From NCBI GenBank assembly GCA_016801845.1, contig CM028924.1, positions 5,194,501 through 5,258,500 on the forward strand: DNA of 64,000 nucleotides, written 5' to 3'. The stretch's first letter is position 1. Each line of letters begins with the position of its first letter. This DNA is from Polydactylus sextarius. Its lineage: Eukaryota > Chordata > Actinopteri > Polynemidae. Shown piece after piece: positions 1 to 11,593 of the stretch. Both the position numbers and the translations under genes were made by a program. The notes under the pieces are model-generated. The model did no database searches, was not told where the DNA came from, and worked only from the letters and a program-made list of their open reading frames with translations.

Positions 1-15
1 CATCAGTGTGAAGTT

Positions 16-22
16 AAATACC
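16..22 (-). other. Splice donor of lrfn5 coding exon 1
   Basis: On the minus strand the exon ends CACAG at 22 and the intron begins GTATTT (21-16). This is a good U2 donor. The intron is phase 1, since one base of codon 65 is left in this exon. Similarity to LRFN proteins ends exactly here, and the next in-frame codons give a stop, which supports real splicing. The acceptor exon is outside the window. Confidence 0.75.
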
Positions 23-214
23 TGTGATGAAGTTCTCTTGAAGCCGTAGCTCTACGGTACGTCGGTCAATGGCAGCAGGGACAAACAACAAGCCCGTCTT
101 GGAGCAGAGGATAGCGAGCGATGGGGAAAGGCTCTGGCACATACAACGTTTCGGACACGGCTGTGCCCTGCACGCTGCTGCCAGCAACAGCAAAGAGAAC
201 CACAGCCGTTCCAT
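22..214 (-). CDS. lrfn5: First coding exon of LRFN5-like synaptic adhesion protein (partial)
   Basis: LRFN (SALM) proteins are single-pass postsynaptic adhesion molecules with LRR, Ig and FN3 ectodomains that organise synapses through presynaptic partners. Seen here: 64 codons plus one base. They encode a start Met (ATG at 214-212), a hydrophobic signal peptide (about residues 1-17, WFSLLLLAAACRA), the LRRNT cysteine cap (C20, C24, C26, C37; core CPKRCMCQ), then GLLFVP, IDRRTVELRL and ENFIT, the opening of the first LRR. CPKRC, SP-L-A, IDRRTVELRL and the ME start fit LRFN5 better than LRFN1, 2, 3 or 4; LRFN1 is next best (AQPCP, KTGLLFVP, AID). The frame is open further upstream, to 271, but that part lies in the intron and is ignored. 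The remainder of the roughly 700-residue protein lies beyond the left edge. The exon stops after codon 64 at a consensus donor, and reading through would hit a stop three codons on. Family is near certain; the paralogue (including teleost a/b) is inferred. Confidence 0.85.
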
Positions 215-255
215 TATCCTCCACTGGGAGCACAGTAACTGAAAAAAAAGACATA
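215..255 (-). other. Splice acceptor plus 24-base 5' UTR of lrfn5 exon
   Basis: On the minus strand a pyrimidine run (TGTCTTTTTTTCAG) ends with AG at 240-239, so the exon begins at 238 and carries 24 untranslated bases before the ATG at 214. The ATG is followed by GAA, so G at +4 fits a reasonable start context. The start codon is thus in a second or later exon. The promoter and non-coding first exon(s) should lie at higher coordinates, inside this window or beyond it. Confidence 0.7.
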
Positions 256-1547
256 GAAGAATAGGAATCAATTCAAGTCGATGTAAAAGATTGTGTCCTT
301 AAAAAAAAGAAGTGAGAATCTCGATGCCTCTGACCTGCAGAAACACTTGATCTATCAGGTGCCTGTATGGATTTTTACAGTCAGAATATAAAATAAACAC
401 AATAGTTGACCTAAATATGTAATTCTACATCCAAACTGATACAGAGCACATTGCTCCCCTTTTAATGTAACAATGAAGCCAGGACTGGAAAAGAGGAGTG
501 AAAAGTAGATTGTTGAACTGCTCTGGAGCTGAACTAAATTACACAATGCTGTGAGCTCATAATGGACTCTATCATCGTGTGGGTGCATAGGTAACTGGCA
601 TTTTCCACAGGGGATTTTTTTCCCCTCACCAGTACCTGTTTTGTGTGTTTTGGTAAGATTTAATATTGGTGTAGGATGCTGCTATCATCCAAGGGTAAAC
701 TGTAGTTTTGGTGTCAAGGTTGCAGTAACAGGGACAGTGTGCTGTATTTTTACCCTGATCACAGCAACAAAGCCGGCAAGCCAGCATCCTTACAGCTTCT
801 ATATGAAGATTTTCTTCAAAAGCATATTTATTCTCATTGAATCCAACACCATGCGGTAGATATGTGTTTTACCTGCAGCCTCAACTCCGAATGAAACAGT
901 TATGCACAGCAGACACTGTGGTTACGTTGATTAACATTTTGAAAATCAGCACTCAGTTTGGAAGCATAATTACACATAAGCTGTGCTCTTATCCACATCA
1001 AAAGTTTCTGAGTATTGTAGTTCCCCTCCATAAAAAACAACTTATCTAAGACATATTTTTTTAATTGAACACTACTAGTTTAATTACTTTACTTTTCAGT
1101 CGTCCCTTTCTTCTCTGCAACAGCTCTGACATTTCGCATTCATAAGAATGACGTTTCGGTTTTGACACGAGATGTTAGAGTGAGGTCATGACTACTCATA
1201 ACTCTAATGATGAAACCATTTGTGCATCATTAAATAAAATTATGCCATTAACAATAAGCCATTAATGCATCTCGGCATCTGGTATGTTCTCGGTTTGAGA
1301 ACAGTGATATTAATGTTGCACTGGGACACACTAATCAACCACAGCTAAACTTTTCAGGGCAACTTGCGAAACACAAGAGCACATTCAGTGTAATTTTTTC
1401 ATTAGTTATTGCAAAATTTTCATTGTGGTTATTTCATTGCTGATGATTAACTGATGATTATCTCCATTATTGATCAAATGGATCAACTAGTTACTTTTTC
1501 TTAAATATGTCCAAAATCACGGTTTACTTGTTTGTCTGACTGAATAG

Positions 1548-1549
<2 letters not shown>
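256..1549. other. Intronic sequence, no gene seen
   Basis: AT-rich non-coding DNA directly upstream (minus-strand sense) of the lrfn5 exon. I see only short chance frames. The part from about 1,380 to 1,545 has many degenerate TGATTA/ATTGATCAA words and may be the worn end of a DNA transposon, but I cannot define its borders. Confidence 0.5.

Positions 1550-1640
<91 letters not shown>
1550..1640. repeat. Compound microsatellite (AT)n(AG)n
   Basis: About 23 AT units run straight into about 22 AG units with no interruption. It is likely polymorphic, and the copy number in an assembly may be unreliable. Confidence 0.97.
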
Positions 1641-1644
<4 letters not shown>

Positions 1645-4600
1645 CAATGATTGTATGAAAATATATCATCATAAAAATTTGTTATATTTCAATTATTATA
1701 ATTAGTTTTGCTCAAACTGCATGAACTTTTTCGAATTTCATGTTTTACTTAGTTGACTTGTGTCATGCCGGTTGCTGCAAGACAGTAATGGATTCAAAGT
1801 ATCACCCAAGTCACTGAGAATCAATTTTTGCCTGTCGTTGTTAAACCAGGCAGCTAAATATGGTGCAATTTCCGCTGTCAGACACTACAGACACAACTCC
1901 GAACTCATGGTGTGATATGTGTGTGTACCAGTGGGCAGCAGTATATTAGCCTGCCCAGTTTGAACACCGGGGTAATCAATAGCATTGAACTCCTGTTCAG
2001 TCAGAGACCTGTGTAATACCTCTCCATCACGCCTCTCCCTTGATGCTCCTAAAACCCTCAATGGAGCATTTTTTTCCATAAGGGGGTGATAATATCCCCC
2101 AGATTAAGAATACTCAGCGTTACTGTATATTTTTTTCTTACATTTTCTCATGTATTATCCAAGAAAGTGACTTTGTTAAATGTGTACACACAAACAAATG
2201 GAAAAAAAAAACATGCAATCACATGAGCCTGCTAAAAATAGTTGTAGATGCTGTAATTTGATGCCTCATCCTCCCACAATGTAAAACACACAGCAGAAGC
2301 AATGACGACTTATTATTTACATGTACGCAGGCATCTTGGTCTCTCTCAGTGCTCCGTTACTCCTGGTTACTCCTTTCTCCATCACTCTATTCACCAGCCA
2401 TGCTCATGCCAATATTATCTCCTCACTCTTTACTCCACTTTAAAACTCGCCAATATGACACGCATGTAAAAAAAAAACAAACAAAAACAATGTCTTCTCA
2501 TTATTTCCATCCCTTGCTCCTTGCCATTCTACCTCTGCCCTCCATTCGCTCTAACTGTCCATCATTCTTTGTAACAAATATATTTTTACACTTCAGCTCG
2601 TTTCCCCCTTTTGTGATTGTCTCTTCTCTCCTACCTGCTTCTCAACTTCTCTCTTATTCTCATATAATAACATCCTCCAATGTTTTCTTCATGATCATCT
2701 ATCTCACTAGCCGGTTCCTCTGTTTTTTTTTTTTTTCTTCTCATGCTCAACACGCTTGTTTTATATTTCTTTCCCATCAGCCATCGCTCATTCTGTCTTA
2801 TTCACTTTCATGACGCCTTTATTATAATGTATCTTTAATGTGTTTATGTTGCAGAAATTGGTTCCAGCTGTGAATCCATGGGGCATTCACTTGTTTTAGT
2901 GACTTGTCCAGCTTGTCTACAGCACAGTATGAATTTACAGTGTAATAACTGATCTATTTTAAACATTTAGACTTGCTTCTCCCACACATCCAGACTACAT
3001 GTTTTGTTTTGTTTTATTTGTTTTTTTGTTTTTTTTTTTTTAGGCTATTGAATTATGGATGTATGAGTTTTTCTGAGTAACTCAGTATGGATGATAGCAA
3101 TCAGTCACCCACCATTACTCACTGCCCTGCTTGTTCATCTATGGAGAGTTATTAACACAAGAGAAAACAGATCCAAGCTGTCTGCCCTTGTTATCAGTTA
3201 GATTGGACCATTATCGTTGTTGGCAGTGATTTGAATGGCAGTCTAATGCTCTGCAAATGATAATGGTTGAGGCGTCTTTGGTGCAGGGAAGAGCTTGACA
3301 GCTCCGTCCCAATTCCCAATATGAAACTAGTTTGGATCATCCGTTCTAGTGATTTAGTAACGCGACTGCACTCGCACACTCAAAGTTTCATACTGCCACT
3401 CACACTCTGAATACTGCAGAACAACTTGGCTAAATATATAATCATATCCCATCTTCAACAATCCTGTATCTAATCAACTTTCAGGCCTATTCAAAAACGA
3501 ATTACAAAAGTTTTATAGCAGTCTAAAAAGAGTCCAAGTGTGACTGTTTCCAGTAAAGTGGCTGATTCATGACTGGATGTGAAGGAACGTCACAATAAGT
3601 TGATGTGAAAGCTGCAGATTTTCCGATAATGCAGTTTTATACCAGGTGAATTACACAGCTTAATTGTTTAGGTTAGATTGTATTTAATAAGATTAAACGA
3701 TATTGAGTGAGTGTTGTGTAAATCCCAGTTCAAACAACACTCCAGGTAGAGTACTTAAGTATTTGAGCTCTCAGTCTTTAGCAGGTTTAGAGGTTTGGAC
3801 CTGCATCAGGTCTTGTAAGATAATATCATAAGGATAGATGATCAGGATATTGACATTTTATCTGCCGTCTATTTGCTGCATTTGTTGATGTTCTACAGTT
3901 CAGTGAAGTCAAAACTACGAGAGTCACATTAGACTGATTTATTAGTTACAGAATAGCAAACACAAATCCTTTGTGAAGTAGAAATGTGTTAAACTCATCT
4001 GTTAACAAAAAAAAAAAAAAAAAAAAAAAGCCCAGATTTCTGTCCATGTGGGACAAATGTCATGGGTCCAAGGCAGATGCCAATTACACTGGATTTTGTC
4101 CAGGTGAGTAGCACAGACTTACTCAGAAAACTCAAGTTGAAACAATGGAACCCATTAACAAACCTTACTGGGGCCCATAAATCAGCAACACGTTTATTAC
4201 AGTTGGAACCAGTGTGACAAACTGACAAGGCAGAAGGGACCTCGCCAGAGAGAGAGAGCATGTCTTTAAAAAATGAGGGCTGAGGGTTAGCAGGCAGCGC
4301 TGCTTCCTCACTTTTAGCTTCACCGACGTAAAGATGCACTTCACTACATTTATATTAAAACACACTGATGCTTGACAGACCGCGTTATTCTAATCGTATG
4401 CAAAAGTAACTCCAGGGATTCGGGTTTGAACACAAAAGTCAATTTAGCATGTTGCTTTTGTGTATCTTCTTGATTTCAAATTATTCACACAGACAGTCTG
4501 GTGACTCAGTCTAGACAAAGCTCTTTCGTTTGTTGGATTTTAGATGAAAAAAAAAAAAAAACAGAGCAGAACTGTCAGATTTGGTTGTTAAATAAGACCA

Positions 4601-7239
4601 CACATTTTATTCACCCACCAAACACTAGACCGCCACTATCAATAACAAAATGTCACCTCATGTTTTTAATTTTCTACACATTCCTTTTTTTTTTTTTTTT
4701 TTTGGCCACAAGGCACCACGTTATTAAAATTTGGCACAGCGTTTCTTTACGTCTGAACATCAGAAAGAAACAGAAACGGACGACCCATCCGACATCATTC
4801 TGCAGTAATTACACCAGAGAGCTCCGCACTGATATTCATTCTCTAGAAGAAATGTAAAAGCTGCCTGAACAACACAGGGGATGTCTGCAGCAGTGACAAA
4901 TGTCTGTGTTTTTTATTTTTATTTATATATTTATTTATTTATTTTTGCAAAGTAAGGCACAAACACGTCCTGACAGTCGCTTTGTTTTGCTTGACAGTAT
5001 GATCTCCACTTTGCCTTTGTGAATCAATCAGCTGCTCCCAGGCAGAGTATTTTTTTTCACTGTACTTAGGGCAGATTGTAGCTGCCGTATTGTAGCTTGT
5101 TTCCAACAAAATTGTCATTAGCCAAAGGCAAATTGCCCAATGCAATTCAAACACAGTCATAGTGAAGGAAACAGTAATTAGGAACCCACTGCACGTCAAC
5201 AAAACACCTCACGTGTCCATTTTCTGAAGAGAGAAAAACAAAAGAATCTCCTTCATGGGTCATATTGACCCCACCTGTGAAGATTAAAGGCAGCCTCTTG
5301 TGCCCTTTCTGAATCTATTTTTCCTCTACCATTTCACACCCAATCAATGGAAACAAGAAGGTGTCTCTGCTAATGTCTTTGTTATAAATATAGAAGACTG
5401 GCAATCCTGCAACTTTATCCTGTTTTAAGAAGCATCAAGCAGAGTCTGGTTTTGATTAAAGTGGACTTCCCTTTGATTAAATGTGTGCTCGTCAGTCAGA
5501 AAGATGGGATCAGAAAACCCTAAAGTCACATAAAAGCTTTTTATTCCTTTGCATACATAATGCGTTAACGTGATAATGGAAAATAAAACAAAAGACAACA
5601 GCAGCATTTGCAGCAGTCACATTAAAGAAAAAGAAACAACTCAAAATGCAAATCGGAGCTGATCAGACACTCAAACAGATTAGTTGTTGTATGGATTAAA
5701 ACTCGGGACACTAAAAAAAAAAAGCTGTGTTATTGTGGCCCTCCGTCTGAAGCAATTAGCAACACAAATCATCAAACACACATAAATAAGCTTAGGAAAT
5801 AGATGGAGAAGGAGACAAATTGAAAGAAAACAGAACAACTCAAGAGACGCAAGTTAACAGAAAAAAAAAAAGGGCAGGAAGAAGCAGTTAGGATTGAGGA
5901 GGAATGATTGTAGAAGTAAGAAGAAAATTAGGTGAGAAGGAGAACAATTGACTACAATTCATTGTGAGGCACGGAGAAATACTCAAGATGTTGGCTCAAC
6001 TTAATCTAATTGAAGTTATTCCAGAGTTATCATTGCAGTAAATCTAGACAGGCAGAAAAGCACTTCTAGAAACAACTTATTGCTGTGGAAGACACTCAGT
6101 CACCTGGTGACTTGACCCACATGCTCCGCTAATACCCCAGACTGATGGGATTACGGGAATCGTTTTTCAAAATGATATCTGAACTTCTAGGGAGGAGTAC
6201 AGATCCTGCTTCTGGGTTCGCTATCTCTAGCTTAACAAGGTAAGGCATGATTGTTACCTCTCAGCAAGCAAATGTCATCTCATTTCCTCCCTTAATTGCC
6301 CGTTGAAGGATACCTTTACAATGGTAGCCTTTATTGCCACCACCCAGGCCCTGGCGATGTGATGTTATGTCTTCATGAATATCAGAAGCATCTTTTTTTA
6401 CTGTACAGGTCTCTGGTGATAAATCCTAAACAGGTAACCTAACTGCCACTGAAGTAGCACTCCCACGTAAATATACTACATCCAATATTGTCTATTCAAG
6501 ATACGAAGACAACACCATTGAAACCTGAACACTGTTATACCCAGTGGAGTAGCCCTGAGAGAAGAGTTCAACAGTAATGCATGCATTCTTTAAAAAGAGT
6601 TCTACAGAGACTCAAAGTTGTGCCGTGACTCTGTCAGTCATAGTGTTTCTGTTTGCATAGAAAATCAAATCACAGTGTGAGCTCTAATTACTTTTCCAAA
6701 TGTAAAATTTGTAGATCCAACATTGCTTTTATCTTGCAAATGAAGCTGAAATACGACATGAATATTAATGCTTTAAAACCAGCTATCAATGACACTTTAG
6801 TATGAAAACAGATGATTTGCACTTGAAATCCGCCTTTAACCTACAATAAAGCAGATGTTGTGTCCATAAACATAGATGGAGTGTACCATTGGCTCAGTGA
6901 CAGCTAATAGATTGTGGCTATATCACCATCAACCCGGATCTGTGCACCATCATGCATGCGATTACAATTGTAAATAATCCACAGAGATCTTGAGGCTCAG
7001 TACCAGCAGTTTATCCACGTCTGTACTTGTGTGTGTGTATGTGTGTATTATGTGTGTCAGGTCCCGCACTTATGCCGTGTCCAGCCTGCTTTCCCAGAGT
7101 ACACTGCACCTCACAATTGAGATGGATTACCCTGTCAGTGTTCTTGCAGAACCGTTGCATGGTGTCTTCTGTGTATAATTTACGATATCTGTTCTGAAAT
7201 ATGAACGTGTTCATGTGTGAACATGTGCTCACTGAGTCC
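1641..7239. other. Non-coding stretch with simple repeats
   Basis: No gene is supported. It contains a pyrimidine-rich block (about 2,341-2,815), T and A homopolymers (about 3,021-3,042, 4,007-4,029, 4,547-4,561, 4,686-4,703), and TTTA-rich sequence near 4,915-4,945. Purine-rich sequence occupies about 5,800-5,945. Open frames here run through homopolymers or C/T tracts and show no protein family. Confidence 0.6.
2341..2815 (+). repeat. Pyrimidine-rich low-complexity tract
   Basis: The plus strand is dominated by C and T (TCTCC, TTCTC, CATC words), with a T14 run near 2,727-2,740. The 154-codon open frame across it is explained by the C/T bias, which rarely forms stop codons. If transcribed with lrfn5 it would be purine-rich in the RNA. 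Confidence 0.7.
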
Positions 7240-8720
7240 ACATAATATTCTCCCTTTTGAATAAGCACAAATGCAGCTGTGTTGGTGTAACTATGAGGAA
7301 GATCTGTCCTCTTGACTTTGTACATTTAATCAAGGTCAATGTAATTTTGACTTTTGACAAACATTTGTCAAAATGAACAGATTTCTACAAAGTATCAATC
7401 GATTAAAAATACTTGACGCAAAATGCATACATTTTCATCCCTTCAAGTCACTGTTTATCATATATATTTGAGTCTGTGTGGATAGATCTCAATCACTCAG
7501 ACACATCTGGACTGGAGTTTTATTCAATTTTTCTTTGCAGAACCGCTCAAACTCTGCCAGGTTGCAGAGGGATTGGGTGTGAACAGCCCTTTTCAAGTCT
7601 AGCTTATTCTCTGTTGAGGTTTTGGGCTTTGACTCAACCACTCCTTAACATTCACCTTGTTTTATTTAAACCATTTCTGTATAGCTTTCGCTGTATGCTT
7701 CAGGTCATTTTTTCTTACTGCAAAATAAATCCTCTTCCAAGTCGTAGTTTCTCTCGCAAAGTGAGTTATACTGTCCTCCAGGATTTCCCTAGATTTAACT
7801 GCATTTATTTAACCGTCTTCTTTTACCTTCCATCCACGGCCTGCTGCTGAGAAGCCCCCCCCTCGTGTGATGCTGCCTTCACCATGCTTCACAGTGGGGA
7901 TGGTGTGTTTGTTTTGATGGTGATATGTTTGCCGTCCGCCAAACATATCATCTAGTATGATGACAAGAAAGCTCCATTTTGATCTGAATGGACCAGAGAC
8001 CAGTTCACCACAGCGACTTCCACGTGCTCTAGTACTCTCATGATGTCTCATGATAGTGCAGATTACATACTTCCTCCCTCTGTGTCTTTCTCTTTGCCAC
8101 TCTCCTGAAGAACCGCCTGGCCAACATTTTTTGTATGCAAAGTAACTCCCATCTCAGCTGCTGAAGCATTTAACTCCTTCAGAGAAGTCACAGACTTCTT
8201 ACTTGTCTTCTTACACAGTCACTCAGTTAGTGAGGATGGCCTGCTCTAGGCACATTTAGACTTATGCCATATTCCTTCCATTTTTAATGAACACTTTAAC
8301 TGTACTCCGTGGGATGTTCGTGTCTGGGATTTATATATATCTCTACCCTCTGACTTATACTTTTCAGAAACCTTTTGTCCAGCCTGGAGCGTTCTTTTGT
8401 CTATAGTGTAATTGCACCCAGGAACACTGATTAACCAGTGACTGTACCTTCCAGATACATGTGTCTTACTCTTCTTTACAACTAGGACCAATTGGATTGT
8501 TCTCTGTTGAATTAGTCACTTGAAAAGGGGGGTGGCATCTATACAATATTTATTTTACACTATGTATTTAAAATTAATTTACGCTACATCTGCTTTGACT
8601 TTGACATCAAATAGTTATTTTTGTAAATTCTTGCCTACCAAGCCAAATTATACTGATAATGATTCATGTTATAAAAGGAATACAAGGGGGAAACCATCTA
8701 AGGATATAAATAACTTCTGT
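7240..8720 (-). mobile_element. Decayed Tc1/mariner-like transposon with long inverted repeats
   Basis: A degenerate full-length-sized (about 1.5 kb) Tc1-type element with its transposase on the minus strand. The inner parts of the long terminal inverted repeats are still recognisable. The left copy near 7,365-7,445 (AACAGATTTCTACAAAG, then ATCGATTAAAAATAC) pairs with the reverse complement of about 8,522-8,612 (TCAAAGCAGATGTAGCG, TTAATTTTAAATAC). Outer ends are worn; the left one near AATATTCTCCC (about 7,247) and the right one near CAAGGGGG (about 8,685). The family is one of the most common in fish genomes. Ends are approximate and no TA duplication can be assigned. It was very probably immobile long ago. 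Confidence 0.85.
7530..8491 (-). pseudogene. Tc1-like transposase fossil
   Basis: Reading the minus strand across frames recovers the transposase in order. The N-terminal helix-turn-helix zone is near 8,400-8,260 (VSEKYKSEG, KMEGIWHK, matching the usual VSEKYKSG and KWKEYG). The central block is near 7,900-7,845 (VKHGEGSI then FSAAG, for KHGGGSI-MLWGCFSAAG). The C-terminal block is at about 7,604-7,531 (LDLKRAVH, NLAEFERFCKEKL). Frameshifts and stops separate these blocks, and the DDE catalytic residues cannot all be placed. Known role of the family: cut-and-paste transposition at TA sites. This copy cannot encode an active enzyme. Confidence 0.85.
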
Positions 8721-8804
8721 ACCTGTACCTGAAGTCTGTACCTGTGAATTCTTGCACATATGTGCCTGCTTGCTATGTGTATTTTTTTGCATGCACACAA
8801 GAGT

Positions 8805-8806
<2 letters not shown>

Positions 8807-8890
<84 letters not shown>
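8807..8890. repeat. Compound microsatellite (CT)n(GT)n
   Basis: About 19 CT units followed directly by about 23 GT units. Open frames reading Ser-Leu or Cys-Val repeats here are artefacts of the repeat. Confidence 0.97.
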
Positions 8891-8894
<4 letters not shown>

Positions 8895-9625
8895 TTCATC
8901 TATTTCTGCAGAATCTACCCTAGTGAGAACACTGGGTTATTAATGACCTCAAAAGCAACATCATCCATCTGCTGCACACATACAGTCACACTGCGCGCAC
9001 ATGCAAATACACACGCACACACACATACTCACAACATTCACTTGAATTAAACAGGATGTGTGTTTGTTCTTTAACTGTGTCCCTGCTCATGTGTTTGTGT
9101 CCATATGTGACCATGCATGGGGCTGTAAGTCTACGGTCCCAGACTGCAGCTTTAATCTGTGTATAATGTTCTAGTAGTGATTAACAGTAAAAAAAAAAAA
9201 AAAAACTCTGTATAGTTTCCACTTTCACGTCAACAATGTCAACTGTCACTGAGTGCATCACTTCCACTTGCTCTGGATTGATAGACAGAGGAAGGTAAAA
9301 GAGTGATTGCGATCGGAAGGAAACACTGAAAACATAGAATGGAAAGGCATAAAATAAGTGAATCAAAGATAGGTGGATAGTATTGCAAGGCAAAGTGATG
9401 AAAAGAGATGAAGCAAAAGCAAAAAAAAAAAAAAAAAAAAAAACAAAGTGCTCCTACAGAATGGGGTATCTGTCAAAACCAGTGGTGAAGGCAAACCATT
9501 TATTGGCTGCAAAAAAAAAAAAAAATCCTTGGTGGGGGCCTGTAACTTAGCAACAGCCAATGACACATAGATGGTAACAGTGAGGAGGTGGGTAGAGTGA
9601 GTGTGTGTGTGTGTGTATGTGTGTG

Positions 9626-9663
<38 letters not shown>

Positions 9664-10599
9664 AGTGTGTTATGGTTGTGGGGGTGTTGTGAGAGAGTGT
9701 GCACGGGGGCTGTGAGAAAGTGCAAGATTGGTCTGGAGATCTCGCAAGTAATGAATACTGGAGTGTTGCAGTCAGAGAGAGTGAACGTGGGGAGACAGAG
9801 AAACACACACACACACACACACACACAGATCGCACTTGTGTTGCATGGAGTGCAGAAACAGTGTAGTGGTCCTCAGTTTATTTTTGTCTAAGATACACAC
9901 TGCAACTAAGTGTCCTTGTATCATCAATAAAAACAAACGGACTGAGCTGCTTTTATTCACAAGTGCTCTTTCTGAAAGGGGAGAAGTTTTACCACAAACC
10001 CTTTGAACCAATTTTTAATGAAATAAATACAACCCATTTGTCTCATTTAAATTTTTCCTAATCAGTTCCAGAAAACCCCCAAAGACCATGGAATTTCTCT
10101 CCGAAATCCCTCAGCACATGGGCAGCAGCCTTTGTTTTTCTTATCACGTCAAAATTCGAATCTATGGGAATTATGTATCAGCTCGTTTAAATCCCTAATG
10201 AAAAGAATTGAGTTAACAAACTTGTTAAAAAACTTGCAATTGCAATGCGATTACAGTAAAATGTGTAGTCTTACATGTCTACAGTGAAACAGAGCAATAC
10301 CTGGAAGCCGCAGTGCCACTTTTATTCTAAATGTTCTCCCCATGGAAAATCAGCCTGTTCAATCATTCTTCCACTAATGAATAAAGTTCTTCAAGACTAA
10401 TAGGTAATGGTAAAATAAATAAAAGCACAGAAGAGCACAGAGCTCCACAGGCAGTGAAACAAATGATGCACATGCAGTGCTACACTGACTGACGTTAAGG
10501 GTGCTGGTTTATATTTATCTGGATATCACCATTTATTGGACAGCTATTAAAGAAGTGGTCAGTTGTGTTAGTCCTCTTTGATGTTAAATGGTCGTACGA
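8891..10599. other. Non-coding stretch rich in (CA)n, (GT)n and poly(A)
   Basis: No gene is seen. Simple repeats: A17 near 9,189-9,205, A23 near 9,421-9,443, A15 near 9,511-9,525, (GT)n with interruptions 9,601-9,659, and (CA)n 9,803-9,827. From about 10,020 to 10,520 the sequence is complex and not repetitive and could include conserved non-coding DNA, but nothing in it identifies a function. Confidence 0.6.
9601..9659. repeat. Interrupted (GT)n microsatellite
   Basis: About 29 GT units with a TATG and a GCATG interruption, which usually marks an older, more stable allele. Confidence 0.95.
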
Positions 10600-10607
10600 C
10601 TCTGGAC
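10600..10607. repeat. Left target-site duplication of the hAT MITE
   Basis: CTCTGGAC, identical to 11,112-11,119 on the other side of the element. With the adjoining CCAGAG of the TIR it also forms a small palindrome (GACTCTGG-A-CCAGAGTC). Confidence 0.92.
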
Positions 10608-11111
10608 CAGAGTCCTGCACAGGTCTAATTTTGACAATCTGCACCTGCCCGTATCCATCATATCCTACTTAAACTCGCGTCCAACACGTTTTCCAGCAGT
10701 ATTTCTAATAAACTAATAAACATACCAACATGTTGATATTAATTTATAGTGGGCGTGGGTTGGGTGTTGGTGACCTGCGTCTGAATAAATATCAGTCTAC
10801 CAGATTGTGCCGTCTTTGATCGGTGTAATTGCTGTAGGCTACACAGCCAGCTAAACTCCAACACATCAACGCTCTGATGATCATTTTCTGACGTCCACGG
10901 GCTTATTGACTTGCAACTAAAACATAGGAAACATAGACATACTTAGTGCTAAATCTGTTCCTTAAAATTCCAATTTAGACCTGTGCTCTCATCATGTCCA
11001 ACCCAACCCAAACTCGTGTTTGACGCAGTACAATATATTTCACCCATTTCATCAAAATTTGCAGTTCACCCGTCTGGTATCCGCTGGTACCCAAACCTGT
11101 GCAGGACTCTG
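10608..11111. mobile_element. Non-autonomous hAT element (MITE), 504 bp, intact ends
   Basis: The two ends are a perfect 17-bp inverted repeat: CAGAGTCCTGCACAGGT at 10,608-10,624 and its exact reverse complement at 11,095-11,111. The flanks are a perfect 8-bp direct repeat, CTCTGGAC, at 10,600-10,607 and 11,112-11,119. TIRs starting CAG plus an 8-bp target duplication are the signature of the hAT superfamily. The 504-bp interior holds no transposase-like reading frame, so it needs an enzyme supplied in trans. Perfect ends and an undamaged target duplication mean it is far younger than the Tc1 and LINE relics in this window. The exact family name is not known to me. Confidence 0.93.
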
Positions 11112-11119
11112 CTCTGGAC
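11112..11119. repeat. Right target-site duplication of the hAT MITE
   Basis: CTCTGGAC, in the same orientation as the left copy at 10,600-10,607. Excising 10,608-11,119 would restore the pre-insertion site. Confidence 0.92.
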
Positions 11120-11241
11120 AGCTGTGTTGGCGTATGGTGGGAACTATAAGTTTTAGAGAGACAGTTTGGTGTCAAACAGACAATACTAGAACCTCAAACT
11201 CCATCTCCACATGTAAATCCTAAAACTAGAAACAGCCGTGG

Positions 11242-11593
11242 TAAAACAGGTCACACTGGGACCAGCTCATGTCGTCATAGTTTCCAACATCACTTTAGAT
11301 AGACTCTTAAAATTTGCAACCCATTGTAGCAATGGCGGACCTTCTTTGTCTTCGCTGTAAGTGAACCAATCAGCGCTCAGCTCATTTCAATGTTAATTCA
11401 AATATTTAATATTCATCAGCTTATTGAGTGGAAGAAGAAAACTGGTTGTTTCATTATAGTGATGTTTTGTTAGGTTGTATTAAGCCATTTAGGATCCTTG
11501 GTCTTTTTAACCCCAACAAATACCAATATGCTATTTGAAGACATCAAAAAATAGTTTACAATAATTAAAAAATGCATTCCATGACCCCTTTAA
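11242..11593. mobile_element. Short non-autonomous DNA element, probable
   Basis: The right end reads GCATTCCATGACCCCTTTAA, an end I associate with a common non-autonomous fish element, and the preceding words (AACAAATACCAATATGC, CCAATCAGCGCTCAGCTC) also look like that family. The left end TAAAACAGGTCA near 11,242 is a poor match (9 of 12) to the expected TTAAAGGGGTCA. A TTAA at the border would suit a piggyBac-like target, but this is inference. It has no coding capacity and lies only about 120 bp right of the hAT MITE. Confidence 0.45.

Noticed and set aside
2349..2813. 154-codon plus-strand frame
   Set aside because: C/T-rich composition plus a poly-Phe run from a T homopolymer; no homology recognised.
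9363..9824. Minus-strand frames with long Thr-His repeats
   Set aside because: Direct translation of (GT)n/(CA)n microsatellites.
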